Shown: positions 26,661 to 36,000 of the stretch, piece after piece
Position numbering within the stretch: the stretch's first letter is position 1
Layout of the letters: each line of letters begins with the position of its first letter
From: Bacteroidales bacterium
GTDB taxonomy: Bacteria > Bacteroidota > Bacteroidia > Bacteroidales > F082
DNA length: 64,000 nt
Direction of reading: 5' to 3'
NCBI GenBank assembly: GCA_024710405.1
Contig: JANJUV010000020.1
Span: 124,001-188,000, forward strand
Position numbers and translations under genes: made by a program
Notes under the pieces: model-generated
Databases searched by the model: none
What the model was told of the DNA's origin: nothing
The model's input: the letters and a program-made list of their open reading frames with translations, nothing else

Positions 26661-27587
26661 ATGAGAACGCCCCCTTATCTTCAAAAGGGTGACCTGATTG
26701 CCCTGGCGGCACCTGCCAGAGCCATAAGCCATTCAATAGCCGAACGTGCAGAGTCAACAATCTGCAGGTATGGATTTGAGGCTCTTGCTGATCCTGAGGT
26801 CTTTCTCGAACATAATCAGTTTGCCGGTACTGATGAACAAAGAAAAGATCATTTTCAGCGTTTACTTGATCATCCGGACATTAAAGCAATTTTGTGCCTC
26901 AGAGGCGGGTATGGCAGTGTACGAATTATTGATGAGCTCAACTTTGATCAATTCAATCAACATCCCAAATGGATAGCAGGATTCAGCGATATCACCGTTT
27001 TTCAACTACATGTAATGGCGGTTCACCAATCCGAAAGCCTGCATTGTGCCATGCCGGTTAATTTTGAAGAAGCAACAAACGACACTGTTCAATCACTTTT
27101 TGATGCGCTTCAAGGAAAGACACCCGATTTCAACATCAAGCCGCATCCACTCAACAGGCGTGGTGAAACAAGCGGGCCTGTTTTTGGCGGTAATCTTTCA
27201 ATAGTCTATAACCTGTTATCATCCAATAGTTTTCCTAATCCGGATGGAATGATACTGTTTCTTGAAGATGTGGACGAATATCTCTATCATGTGGACCGAA
27301 TGATGGTTGCGCTGAAACGAGCCGGGGTTTTGGAACGCATTTCAGGACTTGTTGTTGGAGGAATGACCGACATGCGCGACAACAACATTGGTTTTGGTAA
27401 AAACGCCGAGGCAATTATTGCCGAACATGTGTCTGGATTTGATTATCCGCTTTGTTTTGGTTTTCCGGCAGGGCATCAAAAACAGAACCTTGCATTTCTG
27501 ATGGGCAGAACATCCACACTCGAAGTCAATAAGGAAGGCTCCTACTTTGTGCAACATCATGCAGATAGTTATGGCTCAACACAATGA
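26661..27587 (+). CDS. ldcA: Muramoyltetrapeptide (LD-) carboxypeptidase, S66 family
   Basis: S66 carboxypeptidases cleave the terminal D-Ala from murein tetrapeptides during cell-wall recycling. The 308-residue product from the ATG at 26661 has the nucleophile loop GFSD (S109 from this start), the Glu in [13 protein letters not shown] and the His in [10 protein letters not shown], the Ser-Glu-His arrangement of the family. A TTG two codons upstream is possible but less likely. No signal peptide is seen, consistent with a cytoplasmic recycling enzyme. The yraN-like gene overlaps its end by 17 bases, implying coupling. Confidence 0.93.
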   Translation: MRTPPYLQKGDLIALAAPARAISHSIAERAESTICRYGFEALADPEVFLEHNQFAGTDEQRKDHFQRLLDHPDIKAILCLRGGYGSVRIIDELNFDQFNQHPKWIAGFSDITVFQLHVMAVHQSESLHCAMPVNFEEATNDTVQSLFDALQGKTPDFNIKPHPLNRRGETSGPVFGGNLSIVYNLLSSNSFPNPDGMILFLEDVDEYLYHVDRMMVALKRAGVLERISGLVVGGMTDMRDNNIGFGKNAEAIIAEHVSGFDYPLCFGFPAGHQKQNLAFLMGRTSTLEVNKEGSYFVQHHADSYGSTQ

Positions 27588-27933
27588 ACTTGGAAAAGCA
27601 GGGGAGGAGCTTGCCCTGAAACATCTGCGCAAATCAGGGTATACCATTCTTGCTGTTAATTGGTATTACGGGCACGAAGAAATAGATATCATTGCCAAAG
27701 ATGGCGAAACCCTGGTGGTGGTGGAAGTGAAAACAAGGGCGGGAACTGATTTCGGAGAGCCCGAATTTGCAGTAAACAGACGAAAACAAAAATCCATTGT
27801 CAGGGTTGCTGATGCCTATATTCAGGAGAATGACCTTGATGTAGAAACCCGTTTTGATGTGATTTCGGTGGTTATCAATAAGAATGAAACACAGCTGCAC
27901 CACATCGAAGATGCTTTCTATCCGACTATTTAA
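27571..27933 (+). CDS. YraN/UPF0102 family protein
   Basis: The ATG at 27571 gives 120 residues of the UPF0102 family, a small PD-(D/E)xK nuclease-like fold. The pattern EEIDIIAKDG ... VVVEVKTR supplies the D and ExK residues of that fold. No biochemical function is firmly established. It overlaps ldcA by 17 bases and converges on the PH-domain gene with an eight-base overlap of the 3' ends. An earlier in-frame start would add residues inside ldcA and is not needed. Confidence 0.9.
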   Translation: MAQHNELGKAGEELALKHLRKSGYTILAVNWYYGHEEIDIIAKDGETLVVVEVKTRAGTDFGEPEFAVNRRKQKSIVRVADAYIQENDLDVETRFDVISVVINKNETQLHHIEDAFYPTI

Positions 27934-28336
27934 CTATTATTTCTGGATTCCGCTCCAGAAGCAGAGCGATAAATAATTCCTTATCTTTTGGAGAAACCAG
28001 CACTCGTTTTTTGTTCGGCTTCAGGGTAATTTCGAGCCTGTCGAACGAAGGTGCAGGTGCTGATTCGATACTTCGTGATGGTTTAATGGATATAACAGAA
28101 GTGATTTCTATTTTTAATGTGTAGAAAACACCTCCTTTGAGGATTAAATACTGATCATTAATTGTGTAATGGGTACCATAAAGCATGTCGGTTGTTAAAA
28201 TAATCAGGAGCACATGAATAGCCACGAAATACCATCCCGGGGAAAATAAAAGCGGTAATGCAGAAGCTACTATAAGTGCATAAATCATTAATGCCAAACC
28301 TCTGTCTATTTTGGCTTTTAGTCGATAAGGTGTCAT
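27926..28336 (-). CDS. Membrane-anchored PH-domain protein (bPH_6/DUF1200-like)
   Basis: The 136-residue product has two hydrophobic segments near 13-33 and 37-52, then a small beta domain (YTINDQYLILKGG, KIEITSVISIKPS ... RLEITLKPNKKRVLVSP) that matches the bacterial PH-like domain formerly DUF1200. Function is unknown; it is probably an inner-membrane protein with a cytoplasmic PH-like domain. It overlaps the universal-stress gene by four bases (ATGA-type junction), so the two are probably one transcript. Confidence 0.8.
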   Translation of the reverse strand: MTPYRLKAKIDRGLALMIYALIVASALPLLFSPGWYFVAIHVLLIILTTDMLYGTHYTINDQYLILKGGVFYTLKIEITSVISIKPSRSIESAPAPSFDRLEITLKPNKKRVLVSPKDKELFIALLLERNPEIIVK

Positions 28337-29445
28337 TGCTGATCTTTAAAAACAAGCATGGGAATAGTGCCCTGAAACAAAATTTTACGGCTCAGACTTG
28401 GTTTAAGCAACTGTGTTAAAAGGTTACGTTTGCGTCCCACGAGTGAAATAACATCAATGTTTTTTTCCCAGATGAAACTTTCGATGCCTTCAATGATGTC
28501 GGATGTTTCCACAAGACCACATTCAATATTATATTCCTTGTATTCGTGATTGAAATGTTCGCGGAGTCTTTTCATATTCACTTCATCCACAACCATGCTG
28601 TCATTCATGTTAACATGCACACAATAAATCTTCACTTTGAAAGGCCTTACAAATGCAATCAATTGGTGCAGTGCCAGCAAATCACTTTCTTCAAAACGGG
28701 TGATGTAGAGAATCTTTTTCGGTTGATTAAACGATGCAACATCATAATCAAGCGGTATTGTCAACACAGGAAATTTGGATTTCTCCATGACTCTTGCTGT
28801 TGTACTTCCAAGCAATGGCCTGTTCTCCCTGTTCCGTCCATGAGTGCCCATCACAATGAGGCCTGGCTTGTAATCATCTGATATGCTGAGTATTGAATCA
28901 ATCGCATTGCCTCTAACCAGATCGTAATCAATATGAATGTTTTTAATTTTTTTTTCTTTCGCTGTACGACGAAGACTTTGAGCAAACTCCTCCAACCTTA
29001 TTCGTACCTCCTCTTCCTGTTCGTGAAGGATTTTTTCAAAATTGAGTTGATAAGCATAAACTTCGTTAAAAACAAATGGCTCGCCGGCATTACTGAACCA
29101 AACATGCAGCAGTCTTATGTCAGCTTTCAGGGTGCGTGAAAGTTCAAGAGCATAAAAGGCCGCCTTTTGGCTCATTGGCGAGAAATCAACCGGAACCAGA
29201 ATTCTGCGTATACTTCTAAGCGTTTTGAGAAAGGGTTCCTTTTGCTTCCCGGATGCCATCTCCAGTCCTGAGAGTATTTTATCTGCATTCAAAGTATCTC
29301 TTTCTCTGATGTGCATTTCTACCGTACCTCCCGGAGATTCAACCTGCCTCAGGAAGCACGGAATACCTGCCTGCTCAAGGATACTTTTGAGCAGAATGGC
29401 TCTTGAATAGGTGTGGCTCGACAAAATCACAAATTTTTCTTCCAT
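28333..29445 (-). CDS. Tandem universal stress protein with N-terminal DUF2007-like domain
   Basis: The 370-residue protein has three parts: residues 1-75 resemble the small DUF2007 signal-transducing domain (SRAILLKSILEQAGIPCFL); about 80-235 is a complete UspA domain starting ILVPVDFSPMS with the ATP-binding GxxGx9GS pattern in GTHGRNRENRPLLGSTT; about 240-368 is a second, degenerate Usp domain lacking that glycine pattern. Only the first is therefore likely to bind ATP. It heads a two-gene transcript with the PH-domain gene. The role is probably stress sensing, not further assignable. Confidence 0.85.
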   Translation of the reverse strand: MEEKFVILSSHTYSRAILLKSILEQAGIPCFLRQVESPGGTVEMHIRERDTLNADKILSGLEMASGKQKEPFLKTLRSIRRILVPVDFSPMSQKAAFYALELSRTLKADIRLLHVWFSNAGEPFVFNEVYAYQLNFEKILHEQEEEVRIRLEEFAQSLRRTAKEKKIKNIHIDYDLVRGNAIDSILSISDDYKPGLIVMGTHGRNRENRPLLGSTTARVMEKSKFPVLTIPLDYDVASFNQPKKILYITRFEESDLLALHQLIAFVRPFKVKIYCVHVNMNDSMVVDEVNMKRLREHFNHEYKEYNIECGLVETSDIIEGIESFIWEKNIDVISLVGRKRNLLTQLLKPSLSRKILFQGTIPMLVFKDQQ

Positions 29446-29557
29446 ATTCTGTGCTTATTAAAGTGAACCTGGCCAGTTGCTCCATAAAGGTTCCAGCTTT
29501 CTTTTCATTTCAAAATTACGAAGAAATGCAGCATTTTCCAAACATCAGCATACCTGC

Positions 29558-29588
29558 TTGTCAATTGTCAATATAGGAGTATCTTTGC
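29558..29588 (+). promoter_or_regulatory. Promoter of the rluB-type gene
   Basis: TTG (29558-29560), 19 bases, then TATCTTTGC (29580-29588), predicting a start about 15 bases before the ATG at 29608. Confidence 0.75.
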
Positions 29589-29607
29589 ACCCCCAAATCT
29601 ATTGACA

Positions 29608-30828
29608 ATGAACAAAAAAGACAGCAGCGGCAAAAGACCGCGCATCGTTAAGGTTACCCAAAAGAAAGCAACGGAGAAACGTTCGGAAGCAATGGGTTTT
29701 GAACGGCCAATAGCTAAAACTGTTCGCAGGTCCGGGGAAGGTAAACCTCAAGTAAAAGAAAAAACTTCATTCCAGAAAAATGAAACAGGAGGTTATACGA
29801 AAAATGTTAAAGGACAGCCGGAAAAAAAACAGGAAAACACATATAGAACCGAAGGAAAAAGTCCGGTGCGCAAGAATACGCCCGAGAGAAGATTCAGGAC
29901 TGAAGAAGGAAGTGCCAGAGAGAAATATACCCCGGAAATACACAGGGAAACTTCTGATCGATTCAGGGGAGGCTCAAAACCACAGAATAAAGACTATACC
30001 AGAAAGAAAAAATTTTCAGATGAGGCAAATTCATCAGAAAAGAAACCCCTTAAAACTTATGCCACGAAACACAGGAGTAATTCGCCCAAAGCCAATACAA
30101 CCATTGATGACAGTAAGTTGATCAGGTTGAATAAATATCTTGCCGATGCAGGAATTTGTTCGCGACGCGAGGCCGACGACCTGATCAAAGCCGGAGTGGT
30201 GAGCGTAAATGGACGGATTGTGAGCGAAGTGGGAACCAAGGTAAAGCCGGAAGATAAGGTTGTTTATGGCGGACAGACACTGAACAGGGAAAAACCAAGA
30301 TACATTTTGCTGAATAAGCCTAAGGGATATATAACCACATCTGATGATCCTTATGAACGGAAAACCGTGATGGAGCTTGTAAAAGGAGCATGTGACGAAC
30401 GTATTTATCCGGTAGGACGCCTCGACCGTAACACACTGGGACTTTTATTATTTACCAACGATGGCGAACTGGCAAAAAAACTGATGCATCCACGACATGG
30501 GGTCAAAAAACTGTATCATGTTGAACTCGATAAACCCCTGACCAAAAACGACCTTTTAAAAATCGGGGCAGGAGTTGAGCTTGAAGATGGTATTGCCGAT
30601 GTGGATAAGATTTCATGGGTGAACACAGATGACTCGAAGAAAGAGGTAGGTATAGAAATTCACTCAGGCAAAAATCGTATTGTTCGACGTATTTTTGAAT
30701 CCCTGGGCTATAAAGTCATCAAACTCGACAGGGTTACATTTGCCGGGCTTACCAAACTTAACCTTCCCCGCGGCCGCTGGCGTCATCTCAGTCCGAAAGA
30801 AATCGGCATGCTGAAGTCAATAAAATAG
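29608..30828 (+). CDS. Ribosomal RNA pseudouridine synthase (RluB/RsuA type) with basic N-terminal extension
   Basis: The ATG at 29608 gives 406 residues. The first about 165 are low-complexity and strongly charged (Lys, Arg, Glu, Ser, Thr, Pro) and look disordered. After them come an S4 RNA-binding domain (IRLNKYLADAGICSRREAD ... VSVNGR) and the catalytic domain with GRLDRNTLGLLL, whose Asp is the nucleophile of RsuA-type synthases. It likely modifies 23S rRNA; the exact uridine is not assignable. A well-spaced promoter and a strong terminator make it a single-gene unit. Confidence 0.92.
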   Translation: MNKKDSSGKRPRIVKVTQKKATEKRSEAMGFERPIAKTVRRSGEGKPQVKEKTSFQKNETGGYTKNVKGQPEKKQENTYRTEGKSPVRKNTPERRFRTEEGSAREKYTPEIHRETSDRFRGGSKPQNKDYTRKKKFSDEANSSEKKPLKTYATKHRSNSPKANTTIDDSKLIRLNKYLADAGICSRREADDLIKAGVVSVNGRIVSEVGTKVKPEDKVVYGGQTLNREKPRYILLNKPKGYITTSDDPYERKTVMELVKGACDERIYPVGRLDRNTLGLLLFTNDGELAKKLMHPRHGVKKLYHVELDKPLTKNDLLKIGAGVELEDGIADVDKISWVNTDDSKKEVGIEIHSGKNRIVRRIFESLGYKVIKLDRVTFAGLTKLNLPRGRWRHLSPKEIGMLKSIK

Positions 30829-30850
30829 CTTTGCGATCTTTTCCTAAAAA

Positions 30851-30888
30851 AAAACTGCCGCCATAAAATCCAGGCGGCAGTTTTTTTT
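30851..30888. terminator. Bidirectional intrinsic terminator between rluB-type and S46 genes
   Basis: AACTGCCGCC (30853-30862) and GGCGGCAGTT (30873-30882) form a ten-base GC-rich stem over a ten-base loop, with an A-run before and a T-run after. It serves both convergent genes. Confidence 0.9.
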
Positions 30889-30903
30889 GCACAAACAGCG
30901 TTA

Positions 30904-33165
30904 TCAGAGATTTGTGGCTTCTACCCTGATTGGTTTAGGTTCAGATTTTCTAATTACCAACTCATCTATCAGGTTTGTTGCACCTGCAAATTTATCGATG
31001 ATAAACAATACGTATCGTATGTCGACATTAATGGTTCGCTGCAGCGCCGGTTCAAAAGCTATGTCGCCGCTCATGGCTTCCCAGTTTCCGTCGAAGGCAA
31101 TTCCGATCAATTCACCATTTCCGTTAATCACCGGACTGCCTGAGTTCCCTCCTGTTATGTCGTTAGTCGTCAGAAAATTAACATAAAGGGTTCCGTCAAC
31201 ACCATAAGGGCCAAAATCGCGGGTTTCAATCAGTTTCATAAGTTTTTCAGGAACAATAAACTCATCGTTTGTCGGATCTTCCTTCTCGACAATTCCGTTC
31301 ATCGTAGTAAAATAATTATACCGGATGGCATCAGCGGCTTGGTAATCTTTTACTGAACCATAAGTCATACGCATGGTTGAATTGGCATCAGGATAGAAAA
31401 CCTTGTCGGGGTTCATTTCCCTTAGTCCGGCCATGAACAGTCTTCTTGCTGTTGACAATGAGGCTTGTGCAGCCTGATATTCACCCGACACCTCCATCAT
31501 TTTCGACATGAAAGCATTGCCCAGCATAAATGCAGGATCTTTATCCAGTTTTTTAAATTCCGGATTGTTCAGGAAGGCCATAACGCGATCCTCTGAGGAA
31601 AACATTGATTGTTCAAAAATGTTGTCTGCCCAGAGTTCAAAGTTCCCTTTGTGCTGGTTAAAACCCTTGAATATTTCTGATGGTTGCAGGTTAAAGGGAA
31701 CATTATTGTAAAAAAGTCCAAGCATTACGGCGAGTGATTTTTCATCAGCCGGAGCATAATAGTCTTTGAAGTGATCCTTTGCCGAGGTTTTAAGATTCTC
31801 TATGGCTTCAGCAATTTGCTTTTTCTTTTCTTCTTCCTGTTTGGCTGCAACAGCTTTGTCCGTAGGTTTATCTTTTTTGGAAACGGGTTGTAAAAGACCG
31901 TGTAAAGCTGCAAATTCACGCGCAAAACCAGTAATCTCAGCACCACTCAAACCAGCAATACTTGTGTAGAGCAGTGGTTGAATGGCTCCTGACATGGACT
32001 CATAACCCAATTCCATATCTGAAAGCACTTTTCCGTACTTTTCCTGTCTTTGCAGGTCTTGGTTCACCCAGTCAGCAAAATCTGCTTCTATCTGCTTTTT
32101 TTTGCCGGCTACATCTAAGCGTTTCAAGCCACGGGTTTGTCCAATAAGATATTTCCATGTGTTTGCCGTTACTGCATATTTGGAAGCATATTGAATTTTT
32201 ACTTTCGGGTCGGCATCCATAAACTCTTTCCATGTTTCCAGTTTTTTGCCAAAAAGTTCGACAATCACCGGAAATTGATCATTCAGGTTAAAATCAACAC
32301 CCCATGATGATAAGTAACGATCTGTTGATCCCGGGAAACCCCAGATCATGGCAAAATCATCTTTTTGTACACCATCAAGGCTGATTGGCAGGAAATGTTT
32401 GGGGCTGAGGGGAATGTTCTCCGGAGCATAATCGGCCGGGGAACCATCAGGTGCTGAATATACTCTGAAAATGGCAAAATCACCAGTATGGCGTGGCCAC
32501 ATCCAGTTGTCGGTGTCTCCACCAAACTTTCCGATGTCAGAAGGAGGTGCACCTACCAACCTGACATCACGATAAACCTGATAAACAAAAAGATAATACT
32601 CATTTCCTTCAAAAAAACTTTTGGAGACAACATGAAACTTACCGTCTTCAGAAGCTGCTGTACGAAGTTTTCCGGTTACTTTTCTGATGGCCGCGCTTCT
32701 TTCCTGCATAGTCATCTGATCGTTTACTGCCGCCATAACGCTATCGGTAATATCCTGCATACTAACCAGGAATGAAGCTGTAAGTGCTTCATTAGGAAGC
32801 TCCTCGTCGAGGCTGCGGGCCCAAAAGCCATCTGCAAGGTAATTGTGATCAACAGAGCTGTGCTTTTGAATGATATCGTAGGCACAGTGATGATTTGTAA
32901 ACATAAGACCTTGAGCTGATACGATTTCTCCGGTACAGAAGTATCCGTTAGGTGTGGCACTTGTGGACAAGCCAGCAATCGCATCCTTAAGACTCGATTG
33001 GTTGATACTGAAAATTTCTTCGGCGGTCAGTTTCAAACCCGCTATTTGCATGTCGGTATAATTCAGTCGTTCGACAAACATGGGTAACCACATGCCTTCA
33101 TCGGCTGCCACAGGCTTAAAGAATCCCAACATGGCAATGGTCAGAACAAGGAAAATTCTTTTCAT
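30904..33165 (-). CDS. S46 family dipeptidyl-peptidase, DPP7-like
   Basis: S46 enzymes release N-terminal dipeptides from oligopeptides in the periplasm. The 753-residue protein has a signal peptide (to about VAADE), the catalytic His in TNHHCAYD (H92/H93), and the nucleophile in GGNSGSP (S675). In the family Arg at the position 18 residues after the serine gives the acidic specificity of DPP11, whereas Gly marks DPP7; here the residue is Gly (AFDGN), so broad or hydrophobic P1 preference is inferred. The M49-like gene lies upstream on the same strand but is separated by its own hairpin. Confidence 0.93.
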   Translation of the reverse strand: MKRIFLVLTIAMLGFFKPVAADEGMWLPMFVERLNYTDMQIAGLKLTAEEIFSINQSSLKDAIAGLSTSATPNGYFCTGEIVSAQGLMFTNHHCAYDIIQKHSSVDHNYLADGFWARSLDEELPNEALTASFLVSMQDITDSVMAAVNDQMTMQERSAAIRKVTGKLRTAASEDGKFHVVSKSFFEGNEYYLFVYQVYRDVRLVGAPPSDIGKFGGDTDNWMWPRHTGDFAIFRVYSAPDGSPADYAPENIPLSPKHFLPISLDGVQKDDFAMIWGFPGSTDRYLSSWGVDFNLNDQFPVIVELFGKKLETWKEFMDADPKVKIQYASKYAVTANTWKYLIGQTRGLKRLDVAGKKKQIEADFADWVNQDLQRQEKYGKVLSDMELGYESMSGAIQPLLYTSIAGLSGAEITGFAREFAALHGLLQPVSKKDKPTDKAVAAKQEEEKKKQIAEAIENLKTSAKDHFKDYYAPADEKSLAVMLGLFYNNVPFNLQPSEIFKGFNQHKGNFELWADNIFEQSMFSSEDRVMAFLNNPEFKKLDKDPAFMLGNAFMSKMMEVSGEYQAAQASLSTARRLFMAGLREMNPDKVFYPDANSTMRMTYGSVKDYQAADAIRYNYFTTMNGIVEKEDPTNDEFIVPEKLMKLIETRDFGPYGVDGTLYVNFLTTNDITGGNSGSPVINGNGELIGIAFDGNWEAMSGDIAFEPALQRTINVDIRYVLFIIDKFAGATNLIDELVIRKSEPKPIRVEATNL

Positions 33166-33263
33166 AAATGTATTATTTTCAGTTAGTAAAGATTTATTGC
33201 AATTTATTGATTATCAATTAATATACCAAATTACATAATATATTGCTTAACAATAATTTGTAG

Positions 33264-33313
33264 AAAAAGATTCACCCTGCCCGAACATGGTATGTACGAT
33301 TTGGGGCAGGGTG
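33264..33313 (-). terminator. Hairpin after the M49-like gene
   Basis: CACCCTGCCC (33273-33282) pairs with GGGCAGGGTG (33304-33313) over a 21-base loop. Read on the minus strand the stem is followed by AATCTTTTTC, consistent with an intrinsic terminator that separates the M49-like and S46 transcripts. Confidence 0.7.
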
Positions 33314-33331
33314 ATGTTCAAATACGGACAA

Positions 33332-34975
33332 TTACAATCCGATCATGTGCGGGCCCATTTCAAAGTAAATATCTACAGGTATTCCTTTTTCGGTCACACG
33401 GTCAAGGTCGGACTGAAGTTGTGGTTTGACGACTCCTTCACTGGCAATCCATTCTTTAACGGCATCATAATCACCATTTCCCTGGGCCATCAGGATTTTT
33501 GCGGTCATTTGCTTGCCTGCCTCCATCATTTTATCAAGGTCAATGGAATAGGTTCCATCTTCGTTTCTTGTAAATGCGCCCTGTTCGAGAAAATAATTAA
33601 ATGTCATCATATTGGCCTTACCATGGGCACTGGCAGCACCGAATCGTACCGACCTGAAAAATCCGGCCATAAAGGTTACGTAGTTGTCCATGAGCTCAGT
33701 GTCTGTGTATTCACCCATTTCGTGAAGTTTTGTAACCAGGTACAGACCCAGAATATCAGCTTTTGCTTCTTCAAGGGGTGAGTATTGTTCCATGAGGGCT
33801 TTGCGCACCGTGGACTTACCGTCAATGGTATTTTTGATTCCCATACCGTGTGCGACTTCATGAAACATGGTGTTGCTGAAAAATGCATCAAACCTGATAT
33901 GCTTCCTTTGTTCAGGGGCAATAAGTACATCGGCTATCGGAACCAGAATATGATCAAACTTAGCTTTCATGGTGTTTTTCAGCTGAAGTTTTCGTGTTCC
34001 TTTTGACAGATGAACTCTTTCGTCATTCGGCAGGTTTATGGCAATAGTTTTTCCGGCATTGTTACAGTCGCCGGCATAATATACTGCATCATAGGCATTA
34101 AGATCGGCATCAGAGCCAGGAACTTCTTTTTTGTATAGCGGGTCAACGGGCAGTTGTTTTTGCAGTTCGGGTAAAAACGCGGCATAACGCGATAATCTGC
34201 TGCTCCATTCAATATCTTTGATCAGTATGAATGCTTCGTGGGCAGCTTTGTAGCCAAACAATCCATCAGTGTAGTTTTCAATTGGGCCAACAACAAAATC
34301 TATGTTGTTGTTTCTCACGTCCATCCATGCCAGATCACTAGCCAGATAATCATCGCTGAGCAAGGCCTCTGCACGAAGTTTCAGATAATTTGCAAACTCC
34401 GGATCGGCTGCAAGCTCAGATGCTTTCTGTAAAAGCTCAGCAGCTTGATTGATGCGTTCTGCATAGGCTTCATGATACCACACTGATTTGAGTTTTCCCT
34501 CTTCATCTCTGACAATAAGGGTGTAAAGACTTGTTTTGTTGGGGTCATCAAACTGTTCAAACTCTTCTTTTGTCATATCAGCAGGATAAAAACGAGCACC
34601 TGAAGGCTTTTCACCAACGCCGTCAATAAATGATTTCAAGCCGTCGAGTTCATCCCATGGGCCATAATTTATGCGCGCAAACTGACGCTCCTTTTCGTTG
34701 GCTATTGTACTCAGGAATGCCTCTTTTTCGCCTGTGTTTTGTGTCCAGAAAATCTCGTCCATGATATCAGCTGTCAAAAACAACAGACGAAGCATTTCCT
34801 TTTCATTATCAGACAGATGTGAAATGTCGGCCTTGAGTGGCACCTGCACATATTTGGCCAATAAAGCATCCATAGGATCAGTTTCTGTTGGGGTTTGGGT
34901 TGGGGTTGTGCAGGACGAAATTGCGATCATCATTCCTGACACAATCGTTAAAAACGACAATTTCATTTTGTTCAT
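33332..34975 (-). CDS. M49-like (dipeptidyl-peptidase III family) zinc lipoprotein
   Basis: From the ATG at 34973-34975 the protein has 547 residues and begins with a lipoprotein signal ending AISSC. The zinc site is HEVAH (about residue 370) with a second motif EEAKAD about 30 residues later, matching the M49 HExxGH/EExRAE pair except that the one-residue insertion is missing. Shortened HExxH versions are known in bacterial M49 members, so this is likely an active dipeptidyl-peptidase. A lipid anchor suggests action at the cell envelope. It precedes the S46 gene, which points to a shared peptide-processing role. Confidence 0.82.
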   Translation of the reverse strand: MNKMKLSFLTIVSGMMIAISSCTTPTQTPTETDPMDALLAKYVQVPLKADISHLSDNEKEMLRLLFLTADIMDEIFWTQNTGEKEAFLSTIANEKERQFARINYGPWDELDGLKSFIDGVGEKPSGARFYPADMTKEEFEQFDDPNKTSLYTLIVRDEEGKLKSVWYHEAYAERINQAAELLQKASELAADPEFANYLKLRAEALLSDDYLASDLAWMDVRNNNIDFVVGPIENYTDGLFGYKAAHEAFILIKDIEWSSRLSRYAAFLPELQKQLPVDPLYKKEVPGSDADLNAYDAVYYAGDCNNAGKTIAINLPNDERVHLSKGTRKLQLKNTMKAKFDHILVPIADVLIAPEQRKHIRFDAFFSNTMFHEVAHGMGIKNTIDGKSTVRKALMEQYSPLEEAKADILGLYLVTKLHEMGEYTDTELMDNYVTFMAGFFRSVRFGAASAHGKANMMTFNYFLEQGAFTRNEDGTYSIDLDKMMEAGKQMTAKILMAQGNGDYDAVKEWIASEGVVKPQLQSDLDRVTEKGIPVDIYFEMGPHMIGL

Positions 34976-35088
34976 TTCGGTACTTTTAAAGGGTTCAGGG
35001 CACGAAATTACAACAAAACGGCGCAACACACAACTCATTAAAAAGCAGGGCAATCAGATTTCAGCCGGAGCGGGAGAAACAAAAGCCC

Positions 35089-35988
35089 TTATCTGAATGT
35101 CTCGGGTTTACGGATGACAAATGTGCGTGAAATATTGAACCCGAAAAATATATCACCTTTGTCCCACCTGCCTGCCGTTTCTGTAATAAATGATCTTTCG
35201 AACATGGCCTGTGCGTTGGATATGTGCAGCTGAAACACATGCCCTCCGGTTTCGATATCGAAACCTACTGAAACCACGTCATTACGTTGAATGGTAGTTT
35301 GATCTTCCGGATACCAGAAATACTCTGCATTGAGTGAAACACGCTGGCTGAGCTTGTATCGTCCGCCAATACCAAGTGCAAAGGAAGTGTTTTTATCTTC
35401 GTTGGTAGGTACAAGATTTTTGTGGACCAGAGTGGGACTCAGTTGCAAACTGAATGACTGGCTGAATTTGCGTGCTATCAACAGTTGATTAATGTATGAA
35501 AGTCTCGAGCTGAAATAGTTTTTGCGATCAGGAAACTGCCATTTAAGGCTGTTCAGGTTAACAGAACCAAAATAGGCAATTGTTACTGGTATATATCGTG
35601 CTCCGGAGCTTTGTCTGAGTATTTTGGCCTTGATGAAACCATCATATGTTTTTTCCCACGAACTTCTTCCTGCGCCAATTGAGATAAAATCGTTGATTCC
35701 GTATTCAAGTCCCAACCTGATGGTAGCCCTGTCGAGCCCGAAAAGTTCGTAAAAACCACTGTTCAACGACCCAAAGTTGTGCTGAATGAGAAATATCAGA
35801 TTGCCTGGGGCAGGATTTTCAACAGAATGGCCATAAACCAGCCTTGATGTTTTAAAGGTAGCATAGGCATACTCCGTTTGCTGTGTATTGTCGTCTTCAA
35901 AAAGCCCCAGCAACTCATCCTGAGCCAAAGACCTGATGCCTGTCAGAATAAACAAGACAAGCAGAACTGATAAAAGTTTTTTGTTCAT
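35089..35988 (-). CDS. DUF5777 family outer-membrane beta-barrel protein
   Basis: The 299-residue product has a signal peptide (ending near RSLAQ) followed by alternating strands (IRLGLEYGINDFISIGAG, FSLQLSPTLVHKN, VVSVGFDIETGGHVFQLHIS) up to a terminal FVIRKPETFR. This is the DUF5777 family, described only as beta-barrel and often adjacent to c-type cytochrome genes. Here it is directly downstream of two lipoprotein cytochromes (12 bases from the nearer one). The gene order suggests an outer-membrane partner for the cytochromes, but no electron-transfer function has been shown. Confidence 0.82.
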   Translation of the reverse strand: MNKKLLSVLLVLFILTGIRSLAQDELLGLFEDDNTQQTEYAYATFKTSRLVYGHSVENPAPGNLIFLIQHNFGSLNSGFYELFGLDRATIRLGLEYGINDFISIGAGRSSWEKTYDGFIKAKILRQSSGARYIPVTIAYFGSVNLNSLKWQFPDRKNYFSSRLSYINQLLIARKFSQSFSLQLSPTLVHKNLVPTNEDKNTSFALGIGGRYKLSQRVSLNAEYFWYPEDQTTIQRNDVVSVGFDIETGGHVFQLHISNAQAMFERSFITETAGRWDKGDIFFGFNISRTFVIRKPETFR

Positions 35989-36000
35989 GATGCCACAGAT

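Noticed and set aside
26608-26760. Longer metG frame starting at 26760
   Set aside because: The added 51 residues run through the divergent ldcA start and are unlike MetG N-termini; the ATG at 26605-26607 directly precedes the family sequence.
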